From positions 7,398,399 to 7,462,398 of the forward strand of contig CM030931.1 of NCBI GenBank assembly GCA_018136815.1: DNA of 64,000 nt. Reading direction: 5' to 3'. A program made the position numbers and the translations under genes. Positions 10,401 through 19,800 of this stretch are shown here, piece by piece. The notes beneath the pieces are model-generated. The model was not told the DNA's origin. It saw nothing but the letters and a program-made list of their open reading frames with translations, and did not search any database. The DNA is from Isochrysis galbana. Lineage: Eukaryota > Haptophyta > Isochrysidales > Isochrysidaceae. Positions within the stretch are counted from its first letter, which is position 1. Every line of letters starts with the position of its first letter.

Positions 10401-10762
10401 TATCACAGCGAAATGCGGCTCGAGAAACGTACTCGTGGGTGCAGAGGTTCGGATGCCAACCAGGAAGACTTTCACCCAAAAGATTTTGCCCGCGTTCGAC
10501 AGCCGCCTCGACGAAAGCATTCGCAAGAAAGTGCACAATATGGCTGGGCTCACTGGGGTTACCTTAATCTCAGATGGTTGGACAAACGTGCAAAGCAAAC
10601 CAATCATTAATTGTCTCGCATCATTGCCAGTGGGTGCATATTTCATTGCAGCTCAAGACACTTCAGGGGCGACAAAGGACGCGGCATACATCAAAGACTT
10701 TATTGTGCAGCATATTCGAGCTTTTGGGGCTGAGCATGTCGTAGCTGTGTGCATGGATGGTG
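10384..10762 (+). pseudogene. hAT transposase fragment, DUF659 region
   Basis: The frame contains MPTRKTFTQKILP, then VTLISDGWTNVQSKPIIN and AAYIKDFIVQHI. This is the DUF659 block of hAT transposases: the SDGWTN core carries the first catalytic aspartate region. Similarity stops at VVAVCMDG (about 10762), exactly where the 25-bp motif begins. The middle of the protein is missing, and the C-terminal part lies at 13531-14166. Confidence 0.75.
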
Positions 10763-10787
10763 AGGTCGTTTGCCTTCATTTGGTACC
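10763..10787 (-). repeat. Dispersed 25-bp motif, copy 2
   Basis: Exact reverse complement of 26375-26399 (GGTACCAAATGAAGGCAAAC...). A third copy with three mismatches is at 4562-4586. It marks the point where hAT similarity breaks off. Confidence 0.7.
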
Positions 10788-11208
10788 CGGTTGGAAAGGG
10801 CGCGCAGCCGCCCTTGCTGACCAAGCGGAAGAGGAGCATTCCTGAGAGGGGGTTGCCTCCCACAACCCCAACGCGGCAACCTGAGGAGGCCTCCCGCTTG
10901 GCCGAGACGGCAGCAACCTCGCTAGCCAACTCCACCTCGCCCTACCGCCGGCGGCGTCCCGCCTGGGTCGGGTGAAGGCCCTTGGTCGGGGTGGCTAGGG
11001 TGACAGCGGTGCTACCACCCTGCCGGACCGCGCCGCCTCTTAGTCGCTTCCCTTATGAGATGGGTCTGAAGAAGCCGCGCGACGTCCACCATGACATTGC
11101 GCTTTTGATGGCCTGGGTGGATGGGACTTTCTTCTCGATGGTTGGAAACATTAGCCGAAGGGTGGCCCTGTGAATATAAACTCGTGAGAGTATGTACATG
11201 AACAAGGG
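10788..11208. other. Junction region with truncated duplicate of the 12936 gene
   Basis: Positions about 11022-11193 are a near-identical copy of the 3' part of the minus-strand gene at 12936-13388. An internal 92-bp segment (equivalent to about 13054-13145) is missing; the breakpoint lies at a CA dinucleotide shared by both ends, so it looks like a deletion, not an intron. The copy is a pseudogene fragment. The remainder (10788-11021) holds only short, unrecognised frames. Confidence 0.6.
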
Positions 11209-11583
11209 ATGGTGCCGGTGTGGTTCGAGGCGTTCTGCATCGTGACGTCTGCGCTGATCTTCGCGCAAGGCCTTTGGGCTCGCAATGTCTTGATCGCGCT
11301 AGCAGGCATCGTGTCGCTCCTCTTCCGCACTCAGCGCATTCTCTTCGGAAACAGCTCTCTTCTATGGGTTGACGTATCGGTGGCGTGCGCAGTCGTCGCC
11401 TACGCCGCGCTTTGTCTCGGGTTGGACGTGCGCGCACCTACCGTCTTCTTCTTGTTGAGTTGGGGCGCGTGGTCAGCGGGCGCCCAGACCCTCTCGTACA
11501 CCGCTCACATGATTGCTCACACGGCGGTGGTTGTAGCGCTCTGTCACGGGTTGCTGTGTCGAGTGTCGTCGCGGGGGGAGTAG
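11209..11583 (+). CDS. Hypothetical small multi-pass membrane protein
   Basis: 124 residues, overwhelmingly hydrophobic. There are four likely membrane helices: residues 5-23 (FEAFCIVTSALIFAQ), 26-40, 50-72 (LLWVDVSVACAVVAYAAL) and 79-115. Short basic loops (WARN, FRTQR) separate the first helices. I recognise no family. The start codon follows immediately after the truncated duplicate ending near 11193. It lies inside the 2.7-kb segment that separates the two halves of a hAT transposase, so it may be cargo. The hydrophobic pattern is hard to get by chance, but expression is unproven. Confidence 0.4.
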   Translation: MVPVWFEAFCIVTSALIFAQGLWARNVLIALAGIVSLLFRTQRILFGNSSLLWVDVSVACAVVAYAALCLGLDVRAPTVFFLLSWGAWSAGAQTLSYTAHMIAHTAVVVALCHGLLCRVSSRGE

Positions 11584-11605
11584 CGCATGCAACCTGAGGA
11601 AACTT

Positions 11606-11878
11606 TCCCCGCCGGCCGAGCAGCCTACCCCTCCCCCGGCCCTTCCCCCCCCCCGCCATCAGGCGACTCCCCCCCGTGCACTACTCTAGGGGGATAGGGG
11701 TGAAGGGCTTACTTAGATATGGTCCGGTGCCCCCCCCCCCCCCCGGTGATCATTCCCCCCTTCCTCCTGTGTCTCCGGGTGGGCGGCGGCCTCAGTCCCG
11801 ACTTCTCCTGTAAACAGGCGCGGGACTTACCAAATTTTCGGTGAGCTCCCACCCCCTTCTCCGCGCGCTCTCTCCCCT
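11606..11878 (+). mobile_element. Family A GC-rich retroposon, partial copy
   Basis: Matches the 5' third of the full family A copy at 35374-36123: the TCCCCCGGCCCTT start, GTGCACTACT...GGGGGATAGGGGTGAAGGGCTT, ATGGTCCGGTG, and the CCCGACTT...CTGTAAACAGG(C/T)GCGGGACTTACC core. Similarity ends near the CT-rich run at about 11878. Confidence 0.75.
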
Positions 11879-11978
11879 CTCACGTTCGCCCACTGCGCGC
11901 TTCCCCTCCCGCTCCCTCCCCACCGCCCCCCCCTTTCTTTTTTCTGTAGGGGAGCATTCAGAGCAGCAGGCAACTCGG

Positions 11979-12782
11979 ATGGCGCATAGAGACCTTGCCT
12001 TGTCTCTCCTCTCTCGCGACTCCGACTCCACAACGGAGCAATCCACCAAAAAGTTAGTTGTAAAATTGCCACTGAAGAACTTCAGCAAAATCTTCAGACT
12101 GTTGGTGAGGGGGTTGGCGGGGGACGTGCTGCACGCGCACAAGGACGAGGAGGTGAGCTCCGCGCTGCAGAACACCGACTCGAGGAAGACGTGCCACAGC
12201 ATCGAGTTGAACCTGGATGTGCAGACCAAAGAAGACTTCCATGAGTTCTGGTCCGCGCTCTTCGCATACTCAGCGAGCCTCGCAGAGGGGATCAAGGTCC
12301 GAAAACTCCATCTGAGATGCCTCGGCGAACGGTGCGGGACCCTCGCGATTTCGGAGATAACCGGAGGCACCATGCTCCCTCTCCTCGAGGAGCTCTCTCT
12401 TTCGGGCTGTAAGCGGTTGGTCATCGACACGGCGGGTCATGCCATCAAACGAATGGAGGCCCACGTCACCGAAGTCTTGGGCAACGTCGATGCACTCGTG
12501 GCGCTGGAGAACCTCAAGCTCACGGAAGTGCAGGAGGTGGACCTGGGGGCCAGATTGCAAGGCAGCAAGGTGTTGTATCAGCTGGAAGAGTTGGCCCTCG
12601 TCAGATGCTCGTCCGCAGTGAATGGCGCATTTAGCCAGGCCCTGCGAGGCGTCATATGCCACTTCGATGGAGCAACGGTAACTTGCTACCCTTGGAAGAG
12701 TCAGTGGGCCCAAAATGCGCACCTAAGCACGGAGGAGGGGAAGAACCCGGAAGGGAAGGGAGACCAGATGATCAAAGTATGA
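11979..12782 (+). CDS. Hypothetical leucine-rich protein
   Basis: Chosen start MAHRDLALSLLSRD; the open frame extends back to 11841 but that part lies in family A sequence. The frame reads 267 residues with leucine-rich units such as KVRKLHLRCLG and LLEELSLSGCKRLVI, then LENLKLTEVQEVDL and LEELALVRCSS: the LxxLxLxxC pattern of LRR proteins, at irregular spacing. A strong 3' splice-like site (polypyrimidine run then CTGTAG at about 11940-11949) lies just upstream, so an upstream exon is possible. A protein-binding role would follow from the fold; the target is unknown. It sits in the segment between the hAT transposase halves. Confidence 0.5.
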   Translation: MAHRDLALSLLSRDSDSTTEQSTKKLVVKLPLKNFSKIFRLLVRGLAGDVLHAHKDEEVSSALQNTDSRKTCHSIELNLDVQTKEDFHEFWSALFAYSASLAEGIKVRKLHLRCLGERCGTLAISEITGGTMLPLLEELSLSGCKRLVIDTAGHAIKRMEAHVTEVLGNVDALVALENLKLTEVQEVDLGARLQGSKVLYQLEELALVRCSSAVNGAFSQALRGVICHFDGATVTCYPWKSQWAQNAHLSTEEGKNPEGKGDQMIKV

Positions 12783-12935
12783 TCACCGTCGGCTTGAGGC
12801 CTCCTCCCTTCGTTTGAGACATCCTTGGCTCGGCGAGAAAGCGGTGGTGCACATGGTTGCCAGTCTGTGACGAAGGGATCGGGCGCGCGGAGAGAGAGGC
12901 CCCTGCCGGACCGCGCCACCTCGTAGCCGCTTCCC

Positions 12936-13388
12936 TTATGAGACGGGTCTGAAGAAGCCGCGCGACGTCCACCATGACATTGCGCTTTTGATGGCCTGGG
13001 TGGATGGGACTTTCTTCTCGATGGTTGGAAACATTAGCCGAAGGGTGGCCCTGACGGCGTCCTCGTAATCTTTCTTGTTCAGTGCCACACTCGGGACATG
13101 TTGCAACCAGAACTCCGCCCTTTTCTTCCCCATTTCGTCGGGGTTGTGAATATAAACTCGTGAGAGTATACCCCCTGCGAAGTTGATCACGTTGTCTGCG
13201 GCAGCCTTGAGCACTTCTTTCTTCAGAGCATCGATGCTCTCGGGCAGCGCATCCGAATCCCAAAAATGCGCATGTTCTTTGAGGAATGTGAACTCACTGT
13301 CGTTATCTAACTCGCCTTTGAGACTGTCGTATTGGTTCAACCACTTGTCTCCACTCACGTGAGTGGACGTTTCCTCGTATTCTCCCAT
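12936..13388 (-). CDS. Hypothetical acidic protein, partly duplicated
   Basis: 150 residues starting MGEYEETSTHVSGDKW; the frame is open to 13430. Composition is natural: charged helices at the N-terminus, then IHNPDEMGKKRAEFWLQHV and a C-terminal SAMSWWTSRGFF. No family is recognised. Its 3' part is duplicated, with an internal deletion, at about 11022-11193. Two copies in one 2.7-kb segment suggest it belongs to a mobile element's cargo or to a local duplication. It reads convergently with the leucine-rich gene. Confidence 0.4.
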   Translation of the reverse strand: MGEYEETSTHVSGDKWLNQYDSLKGELDNDSEFTFLKEHAHFWDSDALPESIDALKKEVLKAAADNVINFAGGILSRVYIHNPDEMGKKRAEFWLQHVPSVALNKKDYEDAVRATLRLMFPTIEKKVPSTQAIKSAMSWWTSRGFFRPVS

Positions 13389-13530
13389 ATTACTAGAGTC
13401 TATATATCGGAAGAGAGGGCGCGCCCTCACGCGGAAAGGTGTCAGATTTCAACCCTCTAGTAAAACAGTGGGCGTTTACAAAAAATGGAACGCGTAGGGG
13501 GACGGCAAGCTCGGCGCAAACCTTGGTAAA

Positions 13531-14166
13531 GTGTATGGTTATTTGCTTCAAATTGATCTGCATCTGAAGAACAGCTCTATCCCTGGCTTAAGCCCACCGC
13601 TTCGGCACAAAATACATGAACTTTTCATGGCCAGGTGGGAGTACCTACACGCCCCAGTGATGGCTGCTGCCTACTGCCTTGAACCTGAGTTTTGTCGTCG
13701 CAAACACTCGCCGGATGAAATAAAACAGCTAAAGCAGTGCTTGAAGCAAATGGCGACACCGGAGCACGTGTATGCTGATTTGCTAGGCGATTTAGGGGAT
13801 TTTCAAGAGGCGCTTGTGAGTGGCTTGCATGATTTGACTGATGAAGTCGCATTCTCTCGGCGTGCTCAATCGATGGCTTCTTACAAATGGGCAAACATCT
13901 ACTTGTCCCCTTTCCCTCACCTGCAATGGGCAGCATGTCGGCTCCTAGCGCTTAGTTGCTCGGCGTCAGCATGTGAGCGCTCATGGTCAGTTGAAGATTG
14001 GATTCATTCGAAGAAGAGGAATAGGCTGGGTCAAACCACAGTTGAAAGGTTGGTCCGATGTCACACCAACCTATTACTGCAGGAATCACTTGAAGATTGG
14101 CATAGTCATGTGTTGCCGTGGGAGTTAGAGATGGTCACCGAAGAACCTGAGGATGATGATGATTAG
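13531..14166 (+). pseudogene. hAT transposase fragment, C-terminal dimerisation domain
   Basis: 211 codons with the hAT family C-terminal signature: WANIYLSPFPHLQWAACRLL, then SASACERSWSVEDWIHSKKR and NRLGQTTVERLV (the C-x-R-x-W/F-S and HxxxRNRL pattern). It ends in an acidic tail. Upstream similarity begins around YGYLLQIDLHLK, matching the degenerate copy at 39276-39430. The roughly 200 residues that should join it to the DUF659 fragment are absent. Confidence 0.8.
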
Positions 14167-14340
14167 TGAGCTAATACTAATATGTTATATCTACTTACTA
14201 TTCTTATAGACATTTAACGCTAGCTTGGAGTATTTTTTTACCTGATGAAAGGCTTTCAAAGGTCCTTCCGTCAGTCGAAGGTCTCCAAAACCTGACGACC
14301 TGAGACCTTTCGTCCCATCCGGGGTTTAAAGGAGAAGTCG

Positions 14341-14590
14341 GGACTTAGGACGCCGCCAGCCCGGTAGGCGCAGGAGGAAGGGGGGAACGGACCACCGACC
14401 GGGGGGGGGGGGGCGGGCCACCGGACCATAGCTCTAAGCCCTTTACCCCTATCCCCCTAGTAGTGCACGGGGGGAGTCGCCTGATGGCGGGGGGAAAGGG
14501 CCGGGGGAGTGGGGGTGTAGAAAGTTTTGCTGCGTGAGTAGAAAGTAGAGGGTCCACGGCCGCGTGTGCGGTGAGACTATTAAGAAATTA
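14341..14590 (-). mobile_element. Family A GC-rich retroposon, partial copy
   Basis: On the minus strand it reads CTTAATAGTCTCACCGCAC, ...GTGGACCCTCTACTTTCTAC..., then the GTGCACTACTAGGGGG block and a CCTAAGTCCCGACTT stretch. This is the 5' quarter of family A; the rest is missing. Confidence 0.75.
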
Positions 14591-14843
14591 ATCTAGGCTA
14601 GCCTACGCGGCCAAACGTAATAACAGTAGGAAAGGACCAAAAACAAAAACGAGCCAATCCTGAGGACCGCACAACATAGTCCAATCTAAATAGACAACCG
14701 AACATGCACAAGACCTGCCCCAACCTACCACCGATTCCTGGCCCAAAGTAGTGCACCTGGGCCCAACCCCCGGACACCGAACGAAAAGGGAAGAAGGATC
14801 GAAGCAAAGGCAGCCCTGACACGATTCTACCGCGGCCAACTTC

Positions 14844-16974
14844 TTAGCTAACTTTCAGTCCCAAGCGCTTCCGCGCCGCCTCGTACTCGGCAATTGCAGC
14901 GACCTCGTCCGCATCAAAGGAATTGAGCTGGTTGGTTGCAGTCCTAATGCCGACACTGTCGCTGCGGATGCCAGCACGGAGGCGTATACGAAAGAGCCGG
15001 GTTCCAGCGGCCGGACGGCCATCTTTGTGGACCGCAGTGGTCTTGACAGACTCCACCTGCGGCTGAACCTTTCCCACCATGGAATCATCCAAAGTACTTC
15101 CACGAGTGCTGGCTTCAGCTACGGCCGATTCCTTTGCTCGAGCCCTAAGGCCCTGGGTCCCAAGACAAGTGTCGGTGACGTCCTCGCAACAAAAGAACGG
15201 GTCAAAGGCGTCGATCATCCACTGCACGTCTCCGCCCCGAACAGTATGAGAGAGCATCGCGAATGCATGAGGTGAAGCGGAAAGAAGCCGCTGGAGGGTC
15301 GATGCGAGGTGTGGTAGCCTGTATTCCAGGTGCGGGACGGCGGGGAGGGAAGGGGGGGGGGGGGTTCAGAATGGGGCTCAGCGCACAGCAGCAATCGGGC
15401 TGAGTGAGTCCGTCGTAGACTTTGTGTTGGGCCAGCGAGTGCGCGTCTAGCAGTAGATATCCTCACGATTGGACAAACGCGGTGACGTCCGATCCAATAA
15501 TAACATCGAAGCCATCCGTTCCCTGCAGTGAGTGGGAGATACGCAACAGGAATTCAGCAGTCGACAGGAGTGTGCGCGCACCATAGCAAGGAGGTACACA
15601 GCAGCCGAGCTCACGAATATGGCCTCTCGTGCGCTCGCTCTAGGAGAATTGCCCAAGAGGGGTTGAGCACCGGGAGCATTGCTCTCAATGAAACCGCCCC
15701 TCGAAACGAAGTGTCTGAGACTTGGCCTGCGCTCGGACCCTCCAAGCTTGTCCCCTCCTCCCACGACCATACTGAACGCTGAACCCATCACTCATTCCAC
15801 CGCTTCCCCATCTCGCACCAGTAAATCATCGGCCGGCCCGGTCTCCCACTCGAGCTCTTTAGCTTGGCAAATCGCATCGACGCCATTTGCCGCAGCGTTG
15901 CGCCGTAGCAGAGGGAGCAGCGCGGCATAGTCTGTAAGCACCACCTGTTCAGCGCCACACATTGCAGCCACAATGCCGCACGCGCCACACCCCGCGCCAA
16001 GCTCGAGCACGCGTTTGCCCCGCCAAAAAGAAGCGCCGCCATCAAAAATCTCGGATGGGAGCTGCATCGCCTCAGCGAGTACTGCTGCGGCAACCCACAC
16101 GGACGATTGCATGTATTCACTCTCCCTCTCCTGTGCGCAGCCAGCCAAGGAGTCAGAACAGGGGGCGACGATATCAAGGGCGGGAGAGGGGAGTGGCTTG
16201 GAACGTGAGGGGCTTGGATGTTGTGTAATGTGCAAGAGCATGTCAGTACACACCTCGCCGCTTGTTTGCTCAAGCGTAACAGTCAAGCCAGAGGGATTGA
16301 GTTCAAGCCGCGCTGGGATGAGATGGCGCTCCGCATACCCTGCAACCACGAGGCCACAAGAACGGAATAGGCCGCGATCTAGGGACACACCACAGCAACT
16401 GGCACTCCTATACACTAGTGTTGTGATCCGCCGTGGAAGCTGGTCTGCCTGAGGTTCATGCCCGGATGCAGCGACGGTGCAGCGGTTCGTCGTGGGTGGC
16501 CAGAGAAGGCATCGCACCATCATCTGTGTCAGCGGTGAATTTGGTTCGAAATCGCGGCAGCGACATCTCTGCCACCGTCGAATCGTGTGCAGGAGGCGAG
16601 CTCGGCGGCGACATAGGGATGCATGCCAGGTTGGCAGGCTTGAGAGCGAGCATCTTGTCTCCCACCTTGACCCCGGCACGTCCAGTACTCGTGTGCCACG
16701 ACATCACCCTGCCTGTCGCGCCATTCAGCTCCGGCTTGGCGAGCAGGCCCACCAGAACGACTGTCTTGCCCAGTAGCTGGTGGAAGTCAGCCTCTGTCGC
16801 CGGAGCAAAGCCGCCGCCACGTGGCTGGGTGGGACCGGAGCGGCCGCGCAGGTTCTTGAGGAAGACGCCGTCGTCGCTCGAGTCGCTGTCGTCCACGCCA
16901 GCCGCCTCGTCCGCTGCCGCCGCCTCGGCCACCGCCCGCTCGAGCCACTCGTCGCTCACGTCGCCTGCCACCAT
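14844..16974 (-). CDS. METTL21-type protein methyltransferase with N-terminal extra domain
   Basis: Four exons on the minus strand: 16974-16518, 16444-15819, 15522-15467, 15318-14844 (537 residues). Donors are GTGCGA, GTGCGA and GTGAGG, and every acceptor ends in AG; all phases join in frame. The SAM-binding core spans exons 2-4: WVAAAVLAEAM, then RVLELGAGCGACGIVAA (motif I), VVLTDYAALLPLLRRN, LEWE, then FDVIIGSDV (post-I/II) and ASTLQRLLSASPHAFAMLS in exon 4. These are the features of the lysine methyltransferase family METTL21/Methyltransf_16. The N-terminal 150 residues carry a small SH3-like stretch (TVVLVGLL...NGATGRVMSW...VGDKMLALKPANL) that METTL21 enzymes usually lack. Exon 2 is open past its donor, and stops appear unless the 296-bp intron is removed. 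The substrate cannot be inferred. Confidence 0.85.
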
Positions 16975-17913
16975 CGCGCGCCGAGGCGCACGGCACCCCG
17001 AGTTAGAAAGTAGTAGTAGTAGCAAAAGTATCAGCAGTAGCAGAAGAACGAGTACTCTACTAGCGTCAGAGTTTTATTGTTGTGTTAGTAGTAGTATAAC
17101 CTTAGTGCTGCGGGACCGAAGCCCTTCGACGGCAACGGAGCCCCTACCCCGCGATGGGGGTGCGCGCGGTTGGCGCATGGCTCGTCTGGTGTATGTGGCT
17201 AGGAATGCTAGCTAACAAGATGTCATATGACGCTATAAGTTCTAACGTGGTACCCCCGCCGAGAGGGAGAGGGAGAGGCGAGAGGTCACCGCAATCTCCA
17301 TGACACCAGCGCGCGCGTCGACGCTCAAGGGTGCAACACATCATCGAATGGACTCGACGAATTCGATGAAAATCTTTCCTTCGAATTTGTGGCTGTGTCG
17401 TATTCCATACGATGACAGGCTTTTACTTCTAACCGGTGGTTTATTTTAGGCCTCAAGGTCTCGTCGGCGACATTCTACCCCTTCTCTTACTTTCTTTCGA
17501 GGTCATCAAACGTTCCACGACTGTCTTCCGTCTTCTCTTCATGCATCGGTTGTAGTCTTCCGTCTTCTCTTCGTATATCGGCGGTAGCTCCACAGCGAGG
17601 TCTGCTCTCGTTGTTCCGACTTCTCTGTTTCGCATGTCTGTGTGCCGATGAGTTGCCTTGGTGCCGACGCTTGACAGTCCGCCCTGAGTGTGGTTAGTTT
17701 TCGCCCTGTTTGGTTTAGTTCGTGTGTGTCTGTGTGACGAGGGGTCTTTTTGGGTCCCTGCGTTGTAGTCTCTCGTGTCTACCTTGGACCTAAGAAGCTC
17801 TCATTCTCCTTCTCTCTCTTCCTCTAGCTCGCTAGCTAGCCTCGGCCCTACCCTCCAACGCCGCGCGTTGTGAGCCTCCGAACCTCCGTCTCTCTTCTCG
17901 TCCCTCGCGCTCG
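16975..17913. other. Intergenic, then probable retroelement leader
   Basis: 16975-17394: promoter side of the methyltransferase gene, no feature recognised. 17395-17913: pyrimidine-rich DNA without frames, with a local direct repeat (GTCTTCCGTCTTCTCTTC near 17522 and 17553), ending at the ATG of the gag-like frame. It looks like an untranslated leader or LTR-like region, but no second LTR copy was found. Confidence 0.35.
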
Positions 17914-18598
17914 ATGGTAGAAGCTATCAGACCCGACTTCTACTATGACCTCTCAGACATATTCCCGCAAGCAACCACCTACGACTCCTTCACGGCCGCG
18001 TCAGCTGCCGGCTCGATCGAACGGCCCTCTGCCCACGAGCCAGTAGTCATCGCGTGTTCGACAAGCACAAATTCTGTCTTGGCGCCTACGACCGCGCCGT
18101 CCCATAATCCCGCTCCACTTCTGCCCATGGAAACAGCGGGAACTTCTTTCGGGCCACAAGGGGTCCACTTCGTCGGAACCGGCGGCTCCGAGCCTCCGCA
18201 AGGTCCTTCTAACACGGCGGCGCCATCCGCCGCTCCGTCCGACGAGCCGCTGCTCGTGGATCCACTCCGCGATCGAACCGAGCTCACCTCTCTCGGGACC
18301 TCGGGCAGCCCGAGGCCCGACCCCCAAGTCCACCCGCTTGAAGACAGCGCGTGGGAACACGTAAGCGAGTCTCCTTCGGCCGCCGACTTTTTAGCCGACC
18401 GCCTCGCCCACATGCAGTCCGCGATCGACGCTCAACTACTTCGCGATGAGAAACGCGACCGAGAGCACGCCGCCCTCCTCGAGATGATAGCGGGCCTCAG
18501 CACCCACGTCAGGGCCTTGCGGGCTTCTACCACCCCGACGCCTGCAGCAGAGACGGCACACCCTTCGGCGCCGAGACCGCACACAGAAGAGGGGGGGC
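17914..18598 (+). CDS. Gag-like N-terminal fragment or hypothetical protein
   Basis: The frame starts MVEAIRPDFYYDLSDIF, continues through a Pro/Ser/Thr-rich linker, and reaches a charged helical stretch near residues 155-205 (LADRLAHMQSAIDAQLLRDEKRDREHAALLEMI would be cut here as a coiled coil). No zinc knuckle or protease follows: the frame runs into (GC)n and G-rich low complexity at 18599 and then other repeats. This arrangement (long leader, Pro/Ser-rich N-terminus, coiled coil) fits a retroelement Gag truncated at its 3' end, but no homologue is recognised. Confidence 0.35.
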
Positions 18599-18772
18599 TG
18601 TGCACGCGCGCGCGCGCGCAATGGACCGCGAGCAGCTCCTCGATGCGCTGCTGCACAGCCCCTCCCCCCGAGACGGGAGGGAGAGAGGGGGAGAGGGGGG
18701 CGGGGGGGGAGGGAGGGGGGATGGGGGGATGGGGGGAGCGGGAGAGAGAGAAGGGAGGGCTATATACAACTG
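18599..18772. repeat. Low-complexity: (CG)n then G/A-rich tract
   Basis: A short alternating purine-pyrimidine (CG)n run at about 18603-18619, then G-rich sequence to 18760. It breaks the gag-like frame. Confidence 0.7.
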
Positions 18773-18827
18773 TGGACATTCGATCGCTCAAATCGACTGA
18801 TGTCCCACAATTGACGGAACGACACCT
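18773..18827 (+). repeat. Dispersed 55-bp motif, copy 3
   Basis: The cleanest copy: GGACAT and ATGTCC hexamers intact and the TTGACGGAACGACACCT end. Unlike copy 2 it has CGA in place of TGA. The flanks are unrelated to those of copies 1, 2 and 4. Confidence 0.75.
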
Positions 18828-18956
18828 ACTGGTGGGACCTGGACACTATGAACTATGGACTATGGTCAGTCTACACAAATTCTTCAGTAGTGGCCGACGC
18901 CAGATCCGCAAGCATTCACCAGTTCAAGGGTGGGAAGGACACTTTACCACATCGAA

Positions 18957-19484
18957 TCACTCCAAGCACCCCTCAGCTCTTACTTCTAGGGCTGTGGGGG
19001 TCGTGCGACGAAAGCAACGGCCATCCGCCATCCGCTCTGCACCACGGCGCGGGGCAGGACGATCCTCGTCGACCCACCGGTTTTCCTCGTATTGTTTTAT
19101 GTTGCGTTCCCGTAGGATCCTCTTACGCTCCGCGGGAGGCACCTCGAGCAACTCCCAGTCGTCCTCTTCCATGTTCTCGAGCTCGCTGCGTGGAGGCAGG
19201 GCGCAGAGCACGCGCAGGTTCTCGACGCGGCAATCCTTCAGATCGCCGTTCACGTGCTCGATGCGCTTCCCCGGCTCCCACCCGAGGAAGGCTCCGGCGA
19301 TGATGTGTTCGACGGGACTGATAATGTTGCCGATCTTGACGCGCACACGCTTGACGTTCGACTCCTTCATGAAGCTGAGCTCGCGCAGGGTCTTGGCGTT
19401 GCGCACACGCCCATCGCTCGAGGCCTCGTACAGCTGGTTGTTGCTCGAGGGCAGCTGGGTCAGCGGCACGGCGCGCCACTCCAT
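18957..19484 (-). CDS. HNH endonuclease with NUMOD4-like N-terminus
   Basis: 176 residues. Residues 1-33 (MEWRAVPLTQLPSSNNQLY, then EASSDGRVRNAKT) match the NUMOD4 pattern W+x-IP...YexSxxGrVr. Residues 58-95 match the HNH_3 fold: first His in VEHIIAGAFLGWEPG, then EHVNGDLKDCRVENL with the H-x-NGD-x-x-x-x-R-x-x-NL signature. Such proteins cut DNA as free-standing homing endonucleases and are common in phages and in large DNA viruses of algae and protists. The tail (residues 100-176) is charged and unrecognised. It has no introns. Its upstream flank (19485-19800) is AT-richer than most of the window. Viral or mobile origin is inference; whether it is active is unknown. Confidence 0.65.
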   Translation of the reverse strand: MEWRAVPLTQLPSSNNQLYEASSDGRVRNAKTLRELSFMKESNVKRVRVKIGNIISPVEHIIAGAFLGWEPGKRIEHVNGDLKDCRVENLRVLCALPPRSELENMEEDDWELLEVPPAERKRILRERNIKQYEENRWVDEDRPAPRRGAERMADGRCFRRTTPTALEVRAEGCLE

Positions 19485-19800
19485 ATGGCTCGCTCGGGGT
19501 AGAGTCCGAGTGCACCTACAAGCGCACTCTTCACGGTGCCTAGGTAGTTTTCTTGTAAAGAGGAGACCACCATAGTCCTCTTAGTTTTGTTGTAAAGATA
19601 GGACGACTCACGCTAGTAGTTTTATAGTAAAGAGTACACCTCACGACTATCGCAAGTAGTTTTGTAGAGCGGTCCACGCACAACTACAATCTTGATCACA
19701 ATCCTAAGGAGTACTATAGTCGAGTTTTATTTTAAACGCTCACATTACTACGTCTCTTGAACCCGACAAAAGTTCAGTTCTTCCAGACAACCCCTATATA
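19485..19800. repeat. Degenerate TAGTTTT...GTAAAGA repeats upstream of the HNH gene
   Basis: At least four diverged copies of a TAGTTTT(n)TTGTAAAGA motif at about 19548, 19583, 19616 and 19659, spaced 35-45 bp. The region is AT-rich compared with its surroundings and lies at the 5' side of the HNH frame, so it could hold that gene's promoter or be an older tandem array. Confidence 0.5.

Noticed and set aside
16433-17215. 260-codon + strand frame across the methyltransferase exon 1
   Set aside because: Antisense shadow; the minus strand has spliced, recognisable domains.
18432-18791. Minus frames rich in Pro/Ser opposite the gag-like region
   Set aside because: Translations of G-rich low complexity.
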